From Congeria kusceri (lineage: Eukaryota; Mollusca; Bivalvia; Myida; Dreissenidae), in contig CM051036.1 in NCBI GenBank assembly GCA_027627225.1, positions 41,921,926 through 41,985,925 of the forward strand: DNA of 64,000 nucleotides, given 5' to 3'. The position numbers and the translations under genes were made by a program. Position 1 is the first letter of the stretch. Each line of letters begins with the position of its first letter. The notes under the pieces are model-generated. The model was not told the origin of the DNA, searched no databases, and saw only the letters and a program-made list of their open reading frames with translations. Shown piece after piece: positions 1-12,842 of the stretch.

Positions 1-1040
1 AATAAACTACCCCGTAATTAGCAATTTGCATGTTACCAAGACACTAGAATTCGTGCAAACAACTGTCATACGTTTAACATTTCTATTATAAGCCAGCTAT
101 ATAGAAATAATCACCTTTTTAAAGGTATAAATTAAAATAGCCAGGTACGGAGGAAGGTTTTAAAATATGTTAACGTAATTGGAGTCATATTGACATCTAG
201 CTAATCCTGGAAATACATTGAGATACTTTTGTCCTAAAATATGGAAATTATGCATATTTATTGCCAGTTATTTAATTAAACAAGCATTAAATTTAAAATG
301 AGACTGGTAGTGTCCGACTCAAAATCAAATTTACATGTTTTGCTGTCCGACTAATGCGGTGCATAGTTTAGGCGGATACTTTTTTCAGAAATACTCATTG
401 AAACACCGATTAAACGCATACTTAATACACAGATTTGTTATAAATCTGTAGACTAAAGGCAAACTTTGAATAGTTTAGTAGAGCTTTATCAACTTTAGTC
501 CATTACAAACTCAGAAAACTCTTCCTTTTGTATCGGTTTCGTTTTCAAATAAAGCGCCCTTGAAGCTTTTTATAGCAATGGCAATACCGGAAAAGATGTC
601 GCAACAAATAAAACGATTGATCTGATTAGTTGAACTTTATTTTGGTTAAGTTACACTTGTTTTCATATGAAGGAGGATATTGTCTGCAAAAAAGCGATGT
701 CAAACATGTCCGACTTTTGATCGTGTCCGACTAAAGATCAGTTTACCCTATCAGGCCTATGTCTGTTTTTTTTTAATGACTCCAAAACAGTCAAAGATTA
801 ACTTGGTGACACATTTGTTAAGACTTATTGATGTTTTTGCACATAATTATGCCATGCCTCTTTTGATGCATCCACAGTTATGAAGTTTGCATAATCCTTG
901 GCTAACACTGGTAAACTTGAGACCAAGTCGGACTTAATTATAGCCTGTGGATCACGTTCAGACATAGTTGTTGGTAGATCTGTCAACTTTCTTCCTGGAT
1001 TATTGTATTTTATCCTTCTTTTGAAGAGCTTCTTTTGTGC
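1..1040. other. 5' flank without a recognised gene
   Basis: AT-rich sequence. A short motif GTCCGACT recurs near 310-355 and 705-735. A 73-codon open frame on the minus strand (825-1046) ends next to the IMPACT promoter. Its composition is protein-like, but I recognise no family and it has no ATG at its upstream end. I cannot tell a divergent first exon from a decayed insertion. Confidence 0.4.
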
Positions 1041-1043
1041 AGC

Positions 1044-1066
1044 CACGTGACATACAAAATGGCGGC
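1044..1066 (+). promoter_or_regulatory. Probable IMPACT core promoter: E-box plus YY1-like motif
   Basis: CACGTG followed by AC lies at 1044-1051, and AAAATGGCGGCG (YY1-like ATGGCGGC) at 1057-1068, 43-65 bases upstream of the IMPACT start codon at 1109. Both motifs are typical of TATA-less housekeeping promoters, where the YY1 motif often overlaps the transcription start. The ATG inside the YY1 motif is out of frame with the gene and is read as promoter sequence. Confidence 0.45.
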
Positions 1067-1108
1067 GCCCAAGGACTGAAACATTGAAATTTTTGCTGAA
1101 ATTTCGCC

Positions 1109-4100
1109 ATGTCTGCTGAAGATAATGCTACACAGCAGGTAAACTGTTGTTTTTATAGAATTATGAATATGCTTTATCTAGGGATACAACTTATAATAAT
1201 ACAATTTACATAGTTTAATTATATATATTTGGCTTGCATGCAAAGAAGAGAAAATCCACTGAACATTCAGCCTGCAGGACAGTTTCCATAAAGCATAATA
1301 CTTACTTTTGCCTGTTTAATATCAAGACACATTACACTTACAGACATTTTTATTGCCAATTGCCAGTGGCTAAGAATTGGTTTGAAACCTGAAGTTATTT
1401 TAGAATTTCTGTTGCAGTGACTGACATGTAAGGCACTTCTAAGTTCTATCAGTCTTGCTGTTGGATTAGCTCTTTAGTGACACTGTTATAGTGTATGTCC
1501 TTCATGCTGGAAACCCAGGTTCAATTCCCCACAGATGTTTCGCTCAATGGTGTCAGAAGTAAAAGTACTTGGCTTGGTTAGTTCTTCGTCTAATAAATTA
1601 GACATTTAACTGGAATTTAGTGCTACTTTTTAGGGGCTAAATTCACTGAAACGTCTCATTGCCTGATGGCATTTATTTTTACTTGCGGGAAAACTAAAGT
1701 TTAAAATTTCATAAATTGTTATTATTTGCGACAGTAAAGTTACCCATCAACGTATTTTACTTTAATTTACACCTAAACTGCTTAGTGCTTAACATGTGCC
1801 GAAATTTACCTAGTACATGCATTTAATTCCGATTTAAACCTGTGTATATAAATCTACAGTAGTTATGTACAGATTGCCATATTGGCATTCTTGTTTACCA
1901 CTTCATTTCCATCAACCAATCAGAATGTTGCATTATTAATAGAAGTGTTCTGGGGCAACTGACCAGTGACACAATCCTTACAGCGTAGCAGAATATCGAT
2001 CAAGTTCAACTCAACGACAGTTATTGAGATTTATTTTAAAATGCATATGTGTGTAGGTTTAAATTGCTGATACATCCAAAATGGAAGTGTTGTCACACAA
2101 ATATTTATGAAACATTAACATTATTGAGGAATAAATTCTCTTTGAAGGTATGTAAATTTATTTAGAAATATTAATGGTAACAATGCCATTTAAGTGCATG
2201 AACATAGCGACAAAAGTTTGGTCCCTGCAATATGTGTTATAAAGCAGAAAATTCCACCGCAAAAATGATCCTTCAGCCATTAGATTGCCCATATGAAATG
2301 TAGCTCAATATTTGCCCAGCACCTAACAAAAGTTAGGCTAGGTCAGTTCTGACATTAGTTTTCAAAACCATAGAATAGTGCCTGGCTCCTAATAAACTAT
2401 GCTCCCACAAAATTATCATTACATTTATAGTATTTATTATGCTAAGTATTATGTTGTTTGTGATATACAGAGAGATGAGATTGAGGCACTGTCATCAATC
2501 TATGGAGATGAATGGATTGTTGTAGACGAGGAACACAGAATTTACTGCATCACAGTCACTGATGGCCAGGAAACACCTGTGTGGAAAGTGTGTGTCCAGG
2601 TAGTGAAACATCTAGGATATTATTTTGAATAATGTGCAGTAAATTATTTAGTTTCATATTATTTTGGAAGAAAGGAACATTTTGCTTAAGTATAGTTGAA
2701 AGGGAATAATTTTAGCAAAATATTTTTTTGGACTTAAAATTAATAACCTTTTGTAGGTTATTCTACCAGAGAATTATCCAAGTGATTCTCCACCAGAATA
2801 TCAACTTAAGTGAGTACCTAAAACAAGTTGCCATTCTTGCTACATCTCGTTAGTACCAGTAACTGCATGTCCCTTTAGCCATATTTATTATGCCCCCCCC
2901 CCCCCCCCACCCCTCAAAGCTGACGGGGTATATTGGTTTGCTATCTTTGTCGAGTTCATAAATCAGCAGAATCACCTCTGGAATTGTGGAGTTATGGCCC
3001 TTGAATTATCTACAATTGGCATTTTTTGCTGTTGTCCCTCTTCAAGTCAAACAGTTGTTATCTGATCTACACCAAACTTTATGAAAATCTTTGTCAGCAT
3101 AATATCTTGCTCAAGTCCGATAGTCAACCAAATTGGTCATGGAATTGTGGATTTATGGCCTTGAATTATCAAAAATTAGCCTTTGTAAATGTTTCCGCTC
3201 TCTTAGTCCAGCAATTGTTATCTGATCTTCACCAAATGTGATGAAACTGTTTATGGGCATAACATTAGCCAAGTTTGATGATCAACCAAATCACCAAAGG
3301 ATCAACCAAATCGCCAAAGGAACTGCAGAGATATGGCCCTTGATTATTCTAAAATTGGCATTTTTAGCAGTTTCCACTCTCTTATGTCAAACTGTTTTCA
3401 TCCGATCTTCACCAAACATGATATTATAAATATTGCTTATAACATAGAGGGGCCATACCTGTTTTATAGCCAGCGCTTGTTTTTTGTAATTCAGAAAAAA
3501 ATCATGTAAGAAAAGTTGGTTCCAGTATTTCATAGTTTTCAATACTTGCTGATGTCCTGTCAGGAATGTTAAAAGAGATTTCTTATATTAATATGCTATA
3601 CTATAATGAAATTTTAATTATTCGTTTGTAACTCTTTCACTATCATTTATAAGAAAAATAACATCACTAAAATGGATGGGAAGTTGAAATTGATGTGTAA
3701 CTAGTTTAGTTGAATGAATTTTAGTGCCCCATGGCTGAGAGGGGAAGAAAGGAGAAATTTAGAGGCAGCTCTAGCTGATATATACTGGTATGTGATGTGT
3801 ATGTGGTATGTACCTGTATGTTGAACATAATTTTTAATTGGAAAACAGATGTGCTCATTTGTTTATTAATTGGAAAAGATATGAGACGCGTCGTGGGCAA
3901 ACCGGTCTTAATGCATGTGCATAAAGTGTCGTCCCGAATTAGCCTGTGCACTTTCCGCTTTTATGGTATTTTCTGTTTTAAGGAAGTCTCTTCTAAACAT
4001 AAATCTACTGTAGGCGGAAAATGCTGTCCTGGATTAGCCTGTGCGGACTGCTAATCCGGGACGACACTTTACACACATGCATTAAGGCCTGTTCCCACGA

Positions 4101-7100
4101 TGCGCCTCATATAAATTTGTGCAATCTTTACAGTTACTTGAACAACAGTTTATACAAAATTGATAATAAATACACACTGGGCACAATTCCATTGAAATAT
4201 GAAATAAAATGTTAATGAAAAATTATAAGTTTAAAGTTAAGGATAAAATTCTAGTTAAGATGTTTCTGGAATACGGTCCGAGGAGAATTATGTAATAAAT
4301 CGTATCACAATTTCTCTAGTTATGGTGTGTACATTGTGCTGGGTTGTGTTATTGTAGTTTCATTGTGATATGTGTTCATAATGTTAAAGGAAATTAATAA
4401 AAAAAATGATCATAAATGCTTAAACAGACATCCTGTTTCTGCACAGTTATGCTGTTTTGTAGTTGTCTCACAATAATTGCAATGAGTCTAATTCCAGTGA
4501 AAACATTGGAGAATGCATTATCTACCTTTGGGTGGAGAAGATACGAGATATGTTGCAGAACAAGATCTCAACAGATCTTGATGGTATGTTATTTTAAAGT
4601 TGAAACTGTTTAAAGTGTAACCATTATGGAAATTTATCATACTACCATGTATTTAATGACCCTAAAGGGATGCTTAATTGCACTAGATTCAGCAATCAAA
4701 TAGTCTGAAAATTACGCTTTTGCAATGTTACTGAATTCCTTATGTGAATGTGTATTATAATCGTTGCGTCTAAAGTTTTCATTTAATGTCTACATTCTAA
4801 TGCTGATGTAATAGAAAGGCTTTACCTTACACATTTAATCATAGGACCTATGTAAAGTTTGTGTTTTGTGTTAAGAATTTAATGTTAAAGTGATGTATGT
4901 CTACTTTGTTACAAAGGTATGAATGACGGGCATACCAGACAGGTGACCATGACAACCGAGACTGATCATGGAGATGATGAATTTGACCTGTCAAACGTGG
5001 AAATAACCTTGGAAACTTCTAGCATTTCAGTTGAGACAAATGATGGTAAGGCATGACTGGACTGTTTGTTAAGACATACTTCAAGGACAGTAACATAGAA
5101 AACATGCAAGTAACCTAAAATAATTAAGAAATGATGAGGTATCAGTGATTGTAATTTTATCTTTGTTTCATATTTAAGACACATACGAGTAAAACCACAG
5201 ATAAATTTGAAAGTGTAAAAGAAATATTGACAACAAACAAATAGGCAAAAAAATTTTTTTTTAAAAGAGAAGAATGTCATTATATTCCTCAGCCTAAAGA
5301 CAAGGCATGACACGGGTTTAAACAATAAGGTTTACATATTTGTAATTAAATTATGATGTGTGTGTGTTTCAGACTGGGAGTGCCCCGCCATCCAGCACGG
5401 GGAGTGCGTCTCGGACAGACGCAGCACTTTCCAGCCCCACCTTGCTCCTGTGTTCCACAAGTCTCAGGTCGGTTGTAATTGGATATGTCTGACAAAAATG
5501 TCAGCATCTGACAAATGTTATAAAACACATCATCCATGCTCGTGTTTGACAGTATATTGACTTATTTGGGTGACAAAATGGTTGTATTACTAAAAAACTA
5601 CATACTTTACTACTGGGGGGTATGCACAACTTTAACAAATAATCATCAATATTATTCAATTTATGTAACAGGGTGAGACAAGAATTTAATATGTGGTATT
5701 GATTACAAATCCTGGTGTCTCACAGATCATTTACAGGTTTTGTATAGTCTTAAAACCATACAGAAATGTGAGATCTTGTGTTGTTAGAGATCACAAAACA
5801 TATTTTAATCAGTAAACTGTTCTATCACCAGATGGAGACATCAAACACCAGTATCAATTTTGGCAATCAGTGCTTAGTTGCTGAAAACTTTAACAGACAA
5901 TTCAGCTAACAGCCGTTAACTTTTGAATGAAGTTATTTAAGTAAATTAAAAGTTGTTTTTTTTTACTGTGAGTTTACTCTTAATAAATTGGTATGCAGAA
6001 ATAATTTTCAAATTTTGATCAGCAAGCTGCTTGCACTATTAATTGTATTTACATCTAAAGTTAACAGGCCATTGGCTTAATTGGCTGTTAAAGTTATCAC
6101 CACTTTCTAGGTGAAGAAGGTTTTGAATGCCCTTATGGACAACAAGAAGATTGCAAATGCGACTCACAACATTTTTGCGTACCGTATCGTGATGCAGGGG
6201 TCCCACAATATAGTACTGCAGGGGTGTGAGGACGACGGAGAGACACATGCAGGGTCCAGGATGCTACATCTCCTGCAGGTATCTGGGATTTTAGAGGCAG
6301 TTAAAATATGCAAGTACCCAGCTTCATAAAAGAAACACACGGAAGAGGAATTATGCGATACTATGCAGTGGGTAACTTAATAAGTCTCCAGATGTTTAGG
6401 AAGGAGAAATGGCGAGCCGACATGTACATGTATGCTAAGCTTCAAATTTGTTTTTGGGTTAGTTACAGTCTGCATCAAGTCAACATTTTTTGCAGTTACA
6501 ATGCGAACTACATGTATATGTTACAGTTTCGGAACTATTTTTTAGGGTTGTTTATTGGTAGTTTAACAATGGTGAATTTTGTTCATTCTCTATAGAAAAC
6601 TCTGGGCCTTTCCTGTAAGAATGTTGGTTTTTATGTTAATTTAATTGACACTGGGCAAAATGCAAGAGGGCTTGAACTGTGGTTGAATACATTCAGCGAT
6701 GATATAACCATGTAGAAAACAGCAAAACTTCAGTCTGACAATTCCATGTTGGGCCCTGAATGTGGCAAAAAAACCTGGTCGGGTAAAAATAATCATACAC
6801 AAAATAATTTGAGGAGTGTCGTGGGACATGCGGGCTTAATGCATGTGCGTAAAGTGTCGTCCTGGATTAGCCTGTGCAGTCTGCTAATCCGAGACAGCAC
6901 TTTCCGCTTTTATGGTATTTTTTTGTTTCTATGAAGTCTATTCTAAACATAAATCTATTGTACGTGGAAAGTGCCGTCCTAGATCAGCCTGTGCCCACGG
7001 CACGCCTCATGTGTTTTCATTTATTTGTTTTAGATACTAGATGCTCAGAACGTCATGGTGGTGGTGTCAAGGTGGTATGGTGGCATCCATCTCGGTCCAG

Positions 7101-7466
7101 ACAGGTTCAAGCACATCAACAACTGCACACGGACCATACTTGAGACCTGCGGATACATCAAAGACAAGGTAAATCATAGCATTTTCTTTGAAAATTTGGT
7201 TAAAGATGTAGTCTTCAATTTATTATATTTTCATCAGTAAAAAGAAATTCAAATAAGTGTATTATTTCAAATGTCTTTCAAATATTTTACCTGAACATCA
7301 CCATAAAGTGAGTAAACAGAGAAATCTGATGTAATTTTTATGTTAAAATATTATTTTTCAAAGTGAATAACATTTTGATTTTTTTTTCTAATATTCCTCG
7401 TGCTTGTCTGTTTTTCAGGAGGACAAGAAAGGACCCAAAAGTATGCATGAAAAGAAAAAAAGATGA
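1109..7466 (+). CDS. IMPACT: IMPACT homologue (RWD domain + IMPACT/YigZ-type domain), 10 exons
   Basis: Exons 1109-1138, 2471-2599, 2757-2809, 3725-3787, 4498-4583, 4917-5045, 5373-5467, 6111-6278, 7034-7168 and 7419-7466 splice in frame to 936 nt, or 311 aa plus TGA; vertebrate IMPACT is about 320 aa. Residues about 11-120 form an RWD domain (RDEIEALSSIYGDEW, ILPENYPSDSPPEYQLNAPW, YLWVEKIRDML). An acidic linker follows at 121-163. Residues about 185-296 form the IMPACT/UPF0029 domain, with the signature GCEDDGETHAGSRMLHLLQ and RWYGGIHLGPDRF. The tail is lysine-rich. In the family, IMPACT binds GCN1 through the RWD domain and restrains GCN2 activation, so this is a cytosolic translation-control protein. 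The start MSAEDNATQQ lies just below the promoter motifs. Exon 4 (NAPWLRGEERRNLEAALADIY) is short and was placed by phase and similarity. No break was seen. Confidence 0.93.
2890..3480 (+). repeat. Composite element: C-tract hairpin followed by ~160-178-bp tandem units
   Basis: It begins with TATG plus a run of C (about 2891-2911) that can pair with GGGGTATA at about 2925-2932. About three diverged units follow, starting near 2980, 3141 and 3319. Each carries GGAATTGTGG-AGTTATGGCC-like and ATCTTCACCAAA-like segments. It lies wholly within IMPACT intron 3. Same architecture as the elements near 9.7, 11.9, 24.7, 28.3 and 33.2 kb. Confidence 0.6.
3881..4110. mobile_element. Fold-back MITE, copy a (GGATTAGCCTGTGC arms)
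   Basis: The ends are imperfect inverted repeats (GAGACGCGTCGTGGG on the left, CCCACGATGCGCCTC on the right). Nested inside are the sub-terminal arms AAGTGTCGTCCCG and CGGGACGACACTTT. The core CCGCTTTTATGGTATTTTCTG is shared with the other copies in this window. It lies in IMPACT intron 4, about 93 bases after the donor. No coding capacity. Confidence 0.85.
6810..7010. mobile_element. Fold-back MITE, copy b, abutting IMPACT exon 9
   Basis: It carries the family arms (TGTCGTGGGACATGCGGGC, CTTAATGCATGTGCGTAAAG) and the CCGCTTTTATGGTATTTT core, with the right half partly deleted. It ends 23 bases before exon 9 begins at 7034, so the exon 9 polypyrimidine tract is immediately downstream. Confidence 0.85.
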
Positions 7467-7586
7467 TTTATTTGTGGCTTTGTGTTCAGACATACATCAG
7501 GTCTTACTCAGCCATTACCGGTCGCCAAATTAGCCAATGGCTACAAACCTGAACAGTCGGCTAAACTTGATTTGCTAAAAATTTTC

Positions 7587-7656
7587 CGCACAGGCTAATC
7601 CGGGACGACACTTAACGCACATGCATTAAGACCGGTTTTCTCACGACGCGCCACAT
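7587..7656. mobile_element. Fold-back MITE, copy c (right half only)
   Basis: Only the right arm remains: CGCACAGGCTAATCCGGGAC through CATGCATTAAGACCGG and CACGACGCGCCAC. It lies just after the IMPACT stop codon, probably within the 3' UTR, and runs directly into the SINE below. Confidence 0.75.
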
Positions 7657-7835
7657 TTATTTAAGCCTGATCGTGTCGAAAGCCAGAGGCTTATTGAGAT
7701 TTTTTCGAGTCCGTTTCCTGGGTAGAACCAGTACTTGGTGTCTTTTGAGAAAGATTATGAGTACTCTGCCCAAGTAGGGATCAAACCCATGACTTTCCGA
7801 TCGCAAGGCGTCCATTACACTACTGTGACCTGGTA
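7657..7835 (-). mobile_element. tRNA-derived SINE, family 1, minus-strand copy
   Basis: Read on the minus strand it has a tRNA-like head (box A-like region near 7815-7830, box B-like GGGTTTGATCCC near 7772-7785). This is followed by CACCAAGTACTGGTTCTACC, AGGAAACGGACTCGA and GCTTTCGACACGATCAGGC, shared with the copy at 14.8 kb. Diverged and probably inactive. A candidate AATAAA for IMPACT lies just past it at 7845-7850. Confidence 0.8.
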
Positions 7836-7930
7836 TTGTTGAATAATAAACTTGTTTTTATCTCTGTTTATTATTTAATATATTACAGTTAGTTGTTATT
7901 TTTTGTGTGCCCTTTATTTTTTACTGTTAC

Positions 7931-8323
7931 AGTGTGTATGTACGATCTTACAGCAGATATAATGGCATAAATACCAGTAACAAAATAAAGTTAAATAACA
8001 TATATTGCTGTTAAAAACGGAAGAAAAGTGAAGAACAAACATTGCTTTTAAACGCAATATAAGCTAGTTTTTATCACCAAATAGTTTTCGTCTGTGCAAG
8101 CGGAAACTCAAATACATGCATATACATTGCCTTGACAGTTGGTTTAGGTTACACAACACTACTAAACGATGCAAAAGTCGACACTAGTACTTTTTGATTT
8201 ATTTCATATTGAAGTGTTTCCTTCGTCATTTTTCATGTTTTTCTGTTTGCTTTCAAGTTTTGTTGTCACTTTCATCTGCTTATTTTGAAAATAATTAATA
8301 TGAAAGATCGTACATACACACTT
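7931..8323 (+). mobile_element. ~390-bp MITE with GTGTGTATGTACGATCTT ends, copy 1
   Basis: The left end AGTGTGTATGTACGATCTT and right end AAGATCGTACATACACACTT are near-perfect inverted repeats. The interior matches the reverse complement of 48781-49172 along its whole length. No open frame, so non-autonomous. Confidence 0.85.
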
Positions 8324-9630
8324 TAAGTCCTTTATTTGTCGTTATTCCTGTATTGTTTGCTCAGTAACTCAAGCAAGATTTTATGACTGTGTTTTACATA
8401 ATGTAAATACAAAGTCTTAAGATTTCATTTTAATTTACATAGGTAGATCTGTGTTTTCATGCCAGTTACTTGTACATGTATTTAAATTGTGTATGTTGTT
8501 TAAAGAATAGCAATATGTTAACATAGAAGTGAAAGAATATAATTTATACTTCAGTGTACAGGGATCTTTTGATGACAGGTACAATTTTGATACCTGTGCA
8601 CATTTTAGTAATACATTTGTATATTTACCTAGGAACTATGTTAAGTGCTATACATGTAACATCATTATATTATGGCATGAAATTGTAATCATCACTAGAC
8701 AATTATTTATTATTTCTATAGTTACAATTTCTGCATAATTATATATCACTGAACATGTATTTATGTGAGACTATGGTACATTGTACTTATAAGCAGAGTA
8801 CAGTGGCAAAATGTATCCTGCAGAGTTAATGTTGTATTTTTAATCCCTCCATCTGGTACAAAGCGAACACATTTGACACAGTGAAGTTATAGTAGTTACT
8901 TTTTAATAGAGATTTTACTCAGTTTCTAAGAAATTCATTTTTGACAGTGTACATGTATGATTATTGTAAATGCAAGACCTTTTGTGGGTTCTCATTTGTA
9001 TTTAATGTTTTATTATAATTTATTCACGGTTCATATTCAGATAAATAATATTATCAAGATATTATTGTGCAACAGATAAGTCCAATTTAAACACACACAA
9101 CTATAAATGCAGTGGCAACCTAATGCTGTTTTATTCTTTAGAAACTGAATGTATAATTGTGCCTGCCAAGAACCATTTAAGTTGTTATTGATTTAAAAAA
9201 AGAGCCGCATTTGCTTATTTTATGTCAAATTATAAACACAATTATAAAGAATCTTTATATATAGATAAAGTCACATTAGAACACACACAATTATTAATAA
9301 AGAGATAACAACCAACGTTCTTTTAACTGTTTTTCTCAGAAACAGATCATTGTGTACTTGTTTCAATAATCAGTTTTATGGAATTGAAAATCCTAATTAT
9401 GTTATCTCAAATTATGCTCAACTATATTATTATGGCAATATAACAGTATATATGTATGTGATTATTTTCTTTAAGAAAGTATCAATGAATTGTGTTTCAA
9501 TATTTAATGGTATACATTTTTACTTAGTTATAACTTAAAGATTGTCTTTTCTACTCTGTATTCCGTCATGTTTGACAAATACATGAAACACATAAAATTG
9601 TTGTTTTGTGAGTATGTCTAAAATGTTCAT
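8324..9630. other. AT-rich intergenic stretch
   Basis: No gene, no clear repeat and no RNA gene recognised. The open frames here are short and low in complexity. Confidence 0.5.
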
Positions 9631-9690
9631 TAATAATAATAATAATAATAATAGTAATAGTAATAATATAATAATAATTGTATTTAATAA
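9631..9690. repeat. (AAT)n microsatellite
   Basis: A run of AAT units with a few interruptions. It flanks the left end of the hairpin/tandem element that follows. A second AAT/ATT-rich tract lies at about 10965-11040, at that element's other end. Confidence 0.8.
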
Positions 9691-9716
9691 TAACAAGAGA
9701 TATTTCTAAAACATGT

Positions 9717-10964
9717 ATGCCCCCCGACTTGCAGCCAAGTTGTGAATATGTGCGATTGTTAAGAAAAATTTTAATATGCAATCCCAAGCAAGGTCTCGAT
9801 ATATGGTATCTATGTATGAAGTTTCATTCAAATATCTCGATGCCTTCTCAAGTTATTGAGCGGAAACCGTTTTTCTATTTTTAGCAATGGTGACCTTGAC
9901 CCCACCCACTCCATATGCAATCCCAAGCGAGGTCTTGATATAAGGTATCTATGTATGAAGTTTCATTAAAATATCTCAATGCATGTCAAGTTAATTGAGC
10001 GAAAACCGTTTTTCTATTTTTAGTAATGGTGACCTTGACCTTGACCCCACCCACCACATATGCAATCCCAAGAGAGGTCTCAATAGAAGATATCTATGTA
10101 TGAAGTTTCATTAAAATATCTTGATGCGTTCTCAAGATATTAAGGGGAAACCATTTTCTATTTTTAGTAACTGTCACCTTGACCTTGACTACACCCACCC
10201 AATATGCAATCTCAAGCAAGGCTTCGATATAAGGTGTATATGTATGAAGTTTCATTAAAATATCTTGATGCATTCTCAAGTTATTGAGCAGAAACCGATT
10301 TTCTATTTTGGTTATGGTGACCTTGATCTTGATCCCACCCACCCCATATGCAATCCCAAGCGAGGTCTCGATATATGGTATCTACGTATGAAGTTTCATT
10401 GAAATATCTTTATGGATTCTAAAGTTATTGAGCGGAAACCGTTTTTCTATTTTTTAGTAATGGTGACCTTGACCCCACCCACCCCATATGCAATCCCAAG
10501 CGAGGTCTTGATATAAAGTATATATGTATGAAGTGTTATTAAAATATCTCGATGCGTTCTCAAGTTATTGAGCGCAAACTGGTTTTTTCTATCTTTAGTA
10601 ATGGTGACCTTGACCCCACCCACGTCATATGCAATCCCAAGCGAGGTCTCAATATAAGGTATCTATGTATGAAGTTTCATTAAAATATCTCGATGCATTC
10701 TCAAGTTATTGAGCAGAGACCGTTTTTCTATTTTTAGTAACAATGACCTTGACCTTTTACCCCACCCACTCCATATGCAATCCCAAATGAGGTCTCGATA
10801 TAAGGTATCTATGTGTAAAGTAACATTAAAATATCTTGATGCTTTCTCAAGTTATTGAGAGGAAACCGTTTTTTTTATTTTTAGCAACGGTGACCTTGAC
10901 CTTTGACCTGTTGACCGACCGACAGGTGCAAAGCAAAATACCCCCACTTCTTCGAAGGGGGCAT
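9717..10964 (-). repeat. Composite element with ~142-bp tandem units and terminal CCCCC hairpin
   Basis: It is bounded by ATGCCCCCC at 9717 and GGGGGCAT at about 10957-10964. About eight units of roughly 142 bp each carry CATATGCAATCCCAAGCGAG, TATGAAGTTTCATTAAAATA, CTCAAGTTATTGAGCGGAAA and GGTGACCTTGACC. The hairpin (CCCCCAC-loop-GAAGGGGGCAT) and the GACCGACCGACAGG motif sit at the right end, so the element is inverted relative to the copies at 24.7 and 33.2 kb. Confidence 0.7.
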
Positions 10965-11930
10965 AATAATATTAATAATTATAATAATAATTATTATTTT
11001 TATTATTATTATTATAAAACAGGTAATAATAATAATAAATTGAAATAGTAATAAATAGCGATCATTGTCTGTGATATTAAATACTTAATGAATGTTGTGT
11101 AAATATAAGTATGTATTTTATCATATGTACATACATGTATGTTGTAGTCATGTACCATATATGATTTGATATTTGACTGAATAAAAGCTTATCTATCTAT
11201 CTATCTTTATGAATTGTAAATATATTTGTATACTTCACTGCACACTTCTTGGAGTTATAAATAAAATGAATTTACTTGTGAAACCATATGCATTAGTCAG
11301 ACTGGTGTATATAATGATATAGGGTGTTGTATTTGTTTTTTATTTGCCTGTTAACCTTAGCCTACTTCATAACATTTCTGACATGCATTGTTTGTGAGAT
11401 GCTGACTTGGTATTTCAATTTGCTATTTTATGGTACCTCTTCTTTTTTAGCTGTTAATAAATGTGTTGCAACCAAACTATCTTGTGTCTGGATAATTAAG
11501 TCTGTGCAAATATAATGGCTCTTAAAATTACTAGTATTTGTCGTAAAACGTTTTATATTTAGATGCAACAAACATGTGTTTTACACTTTACAAGATCAAC
11601 CCCGCCTCCATTCATTCATTAATGTGTACCTGCTTACAAAAGACGTGGTGTACCACCTGGTGTTACATAATTTCATAGAGTTATTACTCAAACTATGCCG
11701 ATGGTATCCATTGTTTGAAACTTCATAATTATGTTACGTTAGCAACATTGTTAAAGCACATAGTCTTATTTAAATGTTTTTAATGTATGATGAAAAAGGA
11801 CAACAGTTTGTTCAAAAAAAAACCCCCAAAAAACAAGTACAAACTTTTAAAAAACGAATTCGTATATTCCAGTATTCCGACGGCTATGAATCACAGACTA
11901 TACCTATTTAGACTGGTAAACTATATTTTT

Positions 11931-12842
11931 TATGCTCCCCAATAGTCGCAGCTTTATCCGTCCGTCCGTCCCGTTTTCTTGTCCGGAGTATTTATCAGCA
12001 ACTACTGTCCAGAATTCAATGAAACTTCATGGGAGACTTCATAACCAAGAGGATGTGTGCACTGAACCAAGATGTTCGGCTGAAATGATTTTATGAAGAT
12101 TTCTGAAATAAGCATTTAGTGCACAAGTTTTGTCTGGTCTATTTAAACGCATCTTCTAGCAAGAATTAAATGAAACTTTATAGGAAGCTTCATTACCCAG
12201 AGGAGGTGTGCACTGAAACAGGACCTTGTGTTTCAATGATTTTTTTAGAGTTATGGGACTTTGACGATTTCTGAAATAAGTATTTAGTTCACAATTTTTG
12301 TCCAATCTATTTCTACACAACTACTCATCAGATTTCAATCAAACTGTATGGGAAATTAATTAAGCTTTATTACCAAAACGAAGTGTGCACTGATCAAGCT
12401 TGTAGCGCTTCAATGATTTTTCTAAGAGTTGTGGGACTTTGAAGATTTCTGAGATTAGAATATAGTAGACAATTCTTGTCCGGGCTATTTCTCCGCAACT
12501 ACTGACCAGAAAACAACGAAACTGCATGTAATGTTTCATTATCAAAAAAGTTGTGCCCAGTACAGGATGTTCCCTTTCAGTGATTTATTTTTCCTTGGAA
12601 TTATGGGACTTTGAAGGTTGCTGAAATTAGTGTATAGAGCGCAATTCTTTCATAAAATTTTATGGGGAGCATTTACCAAGAGGAGGTGTTCACTGTACCA
12701 TGTTACTCTGCTTCAATGATTTTTCTTACAGTTATGGGACTTTCATGATTGCTGAAATTAATATATAGAGCACAATTGTCTGGAGTCTGCTCTTCTGATT
12801 GGATTCCCATTACAGGTACTTGACAAAGTGCATGGGGAGCAT
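11931..12842 (+). repeat. Composite element with ATGCTCCCC ends and ~165-bp tandem units
   Basis: The ends are TATGCTCCCC (11931) and GGGGAGCAT (to 12842). The left end is followed by GTCCGTCCGTCCCG. The interior holds about five diverged units carrying CAACTACT-like, GGAGGTGTGCACTGAA-like and TTATGGGACTTTGA segments. No protein-coding content. Confidence 0.65.

Noticed and set aside
4416..4497. Upstream extension of IMPACT exon 5
   Set aside because: The open frame there is a different reading frame; the gene frame meets a TAG upstream, and AG/T at 4497/4498 gives the conserved DIYCENIGECIIYLWVEK.
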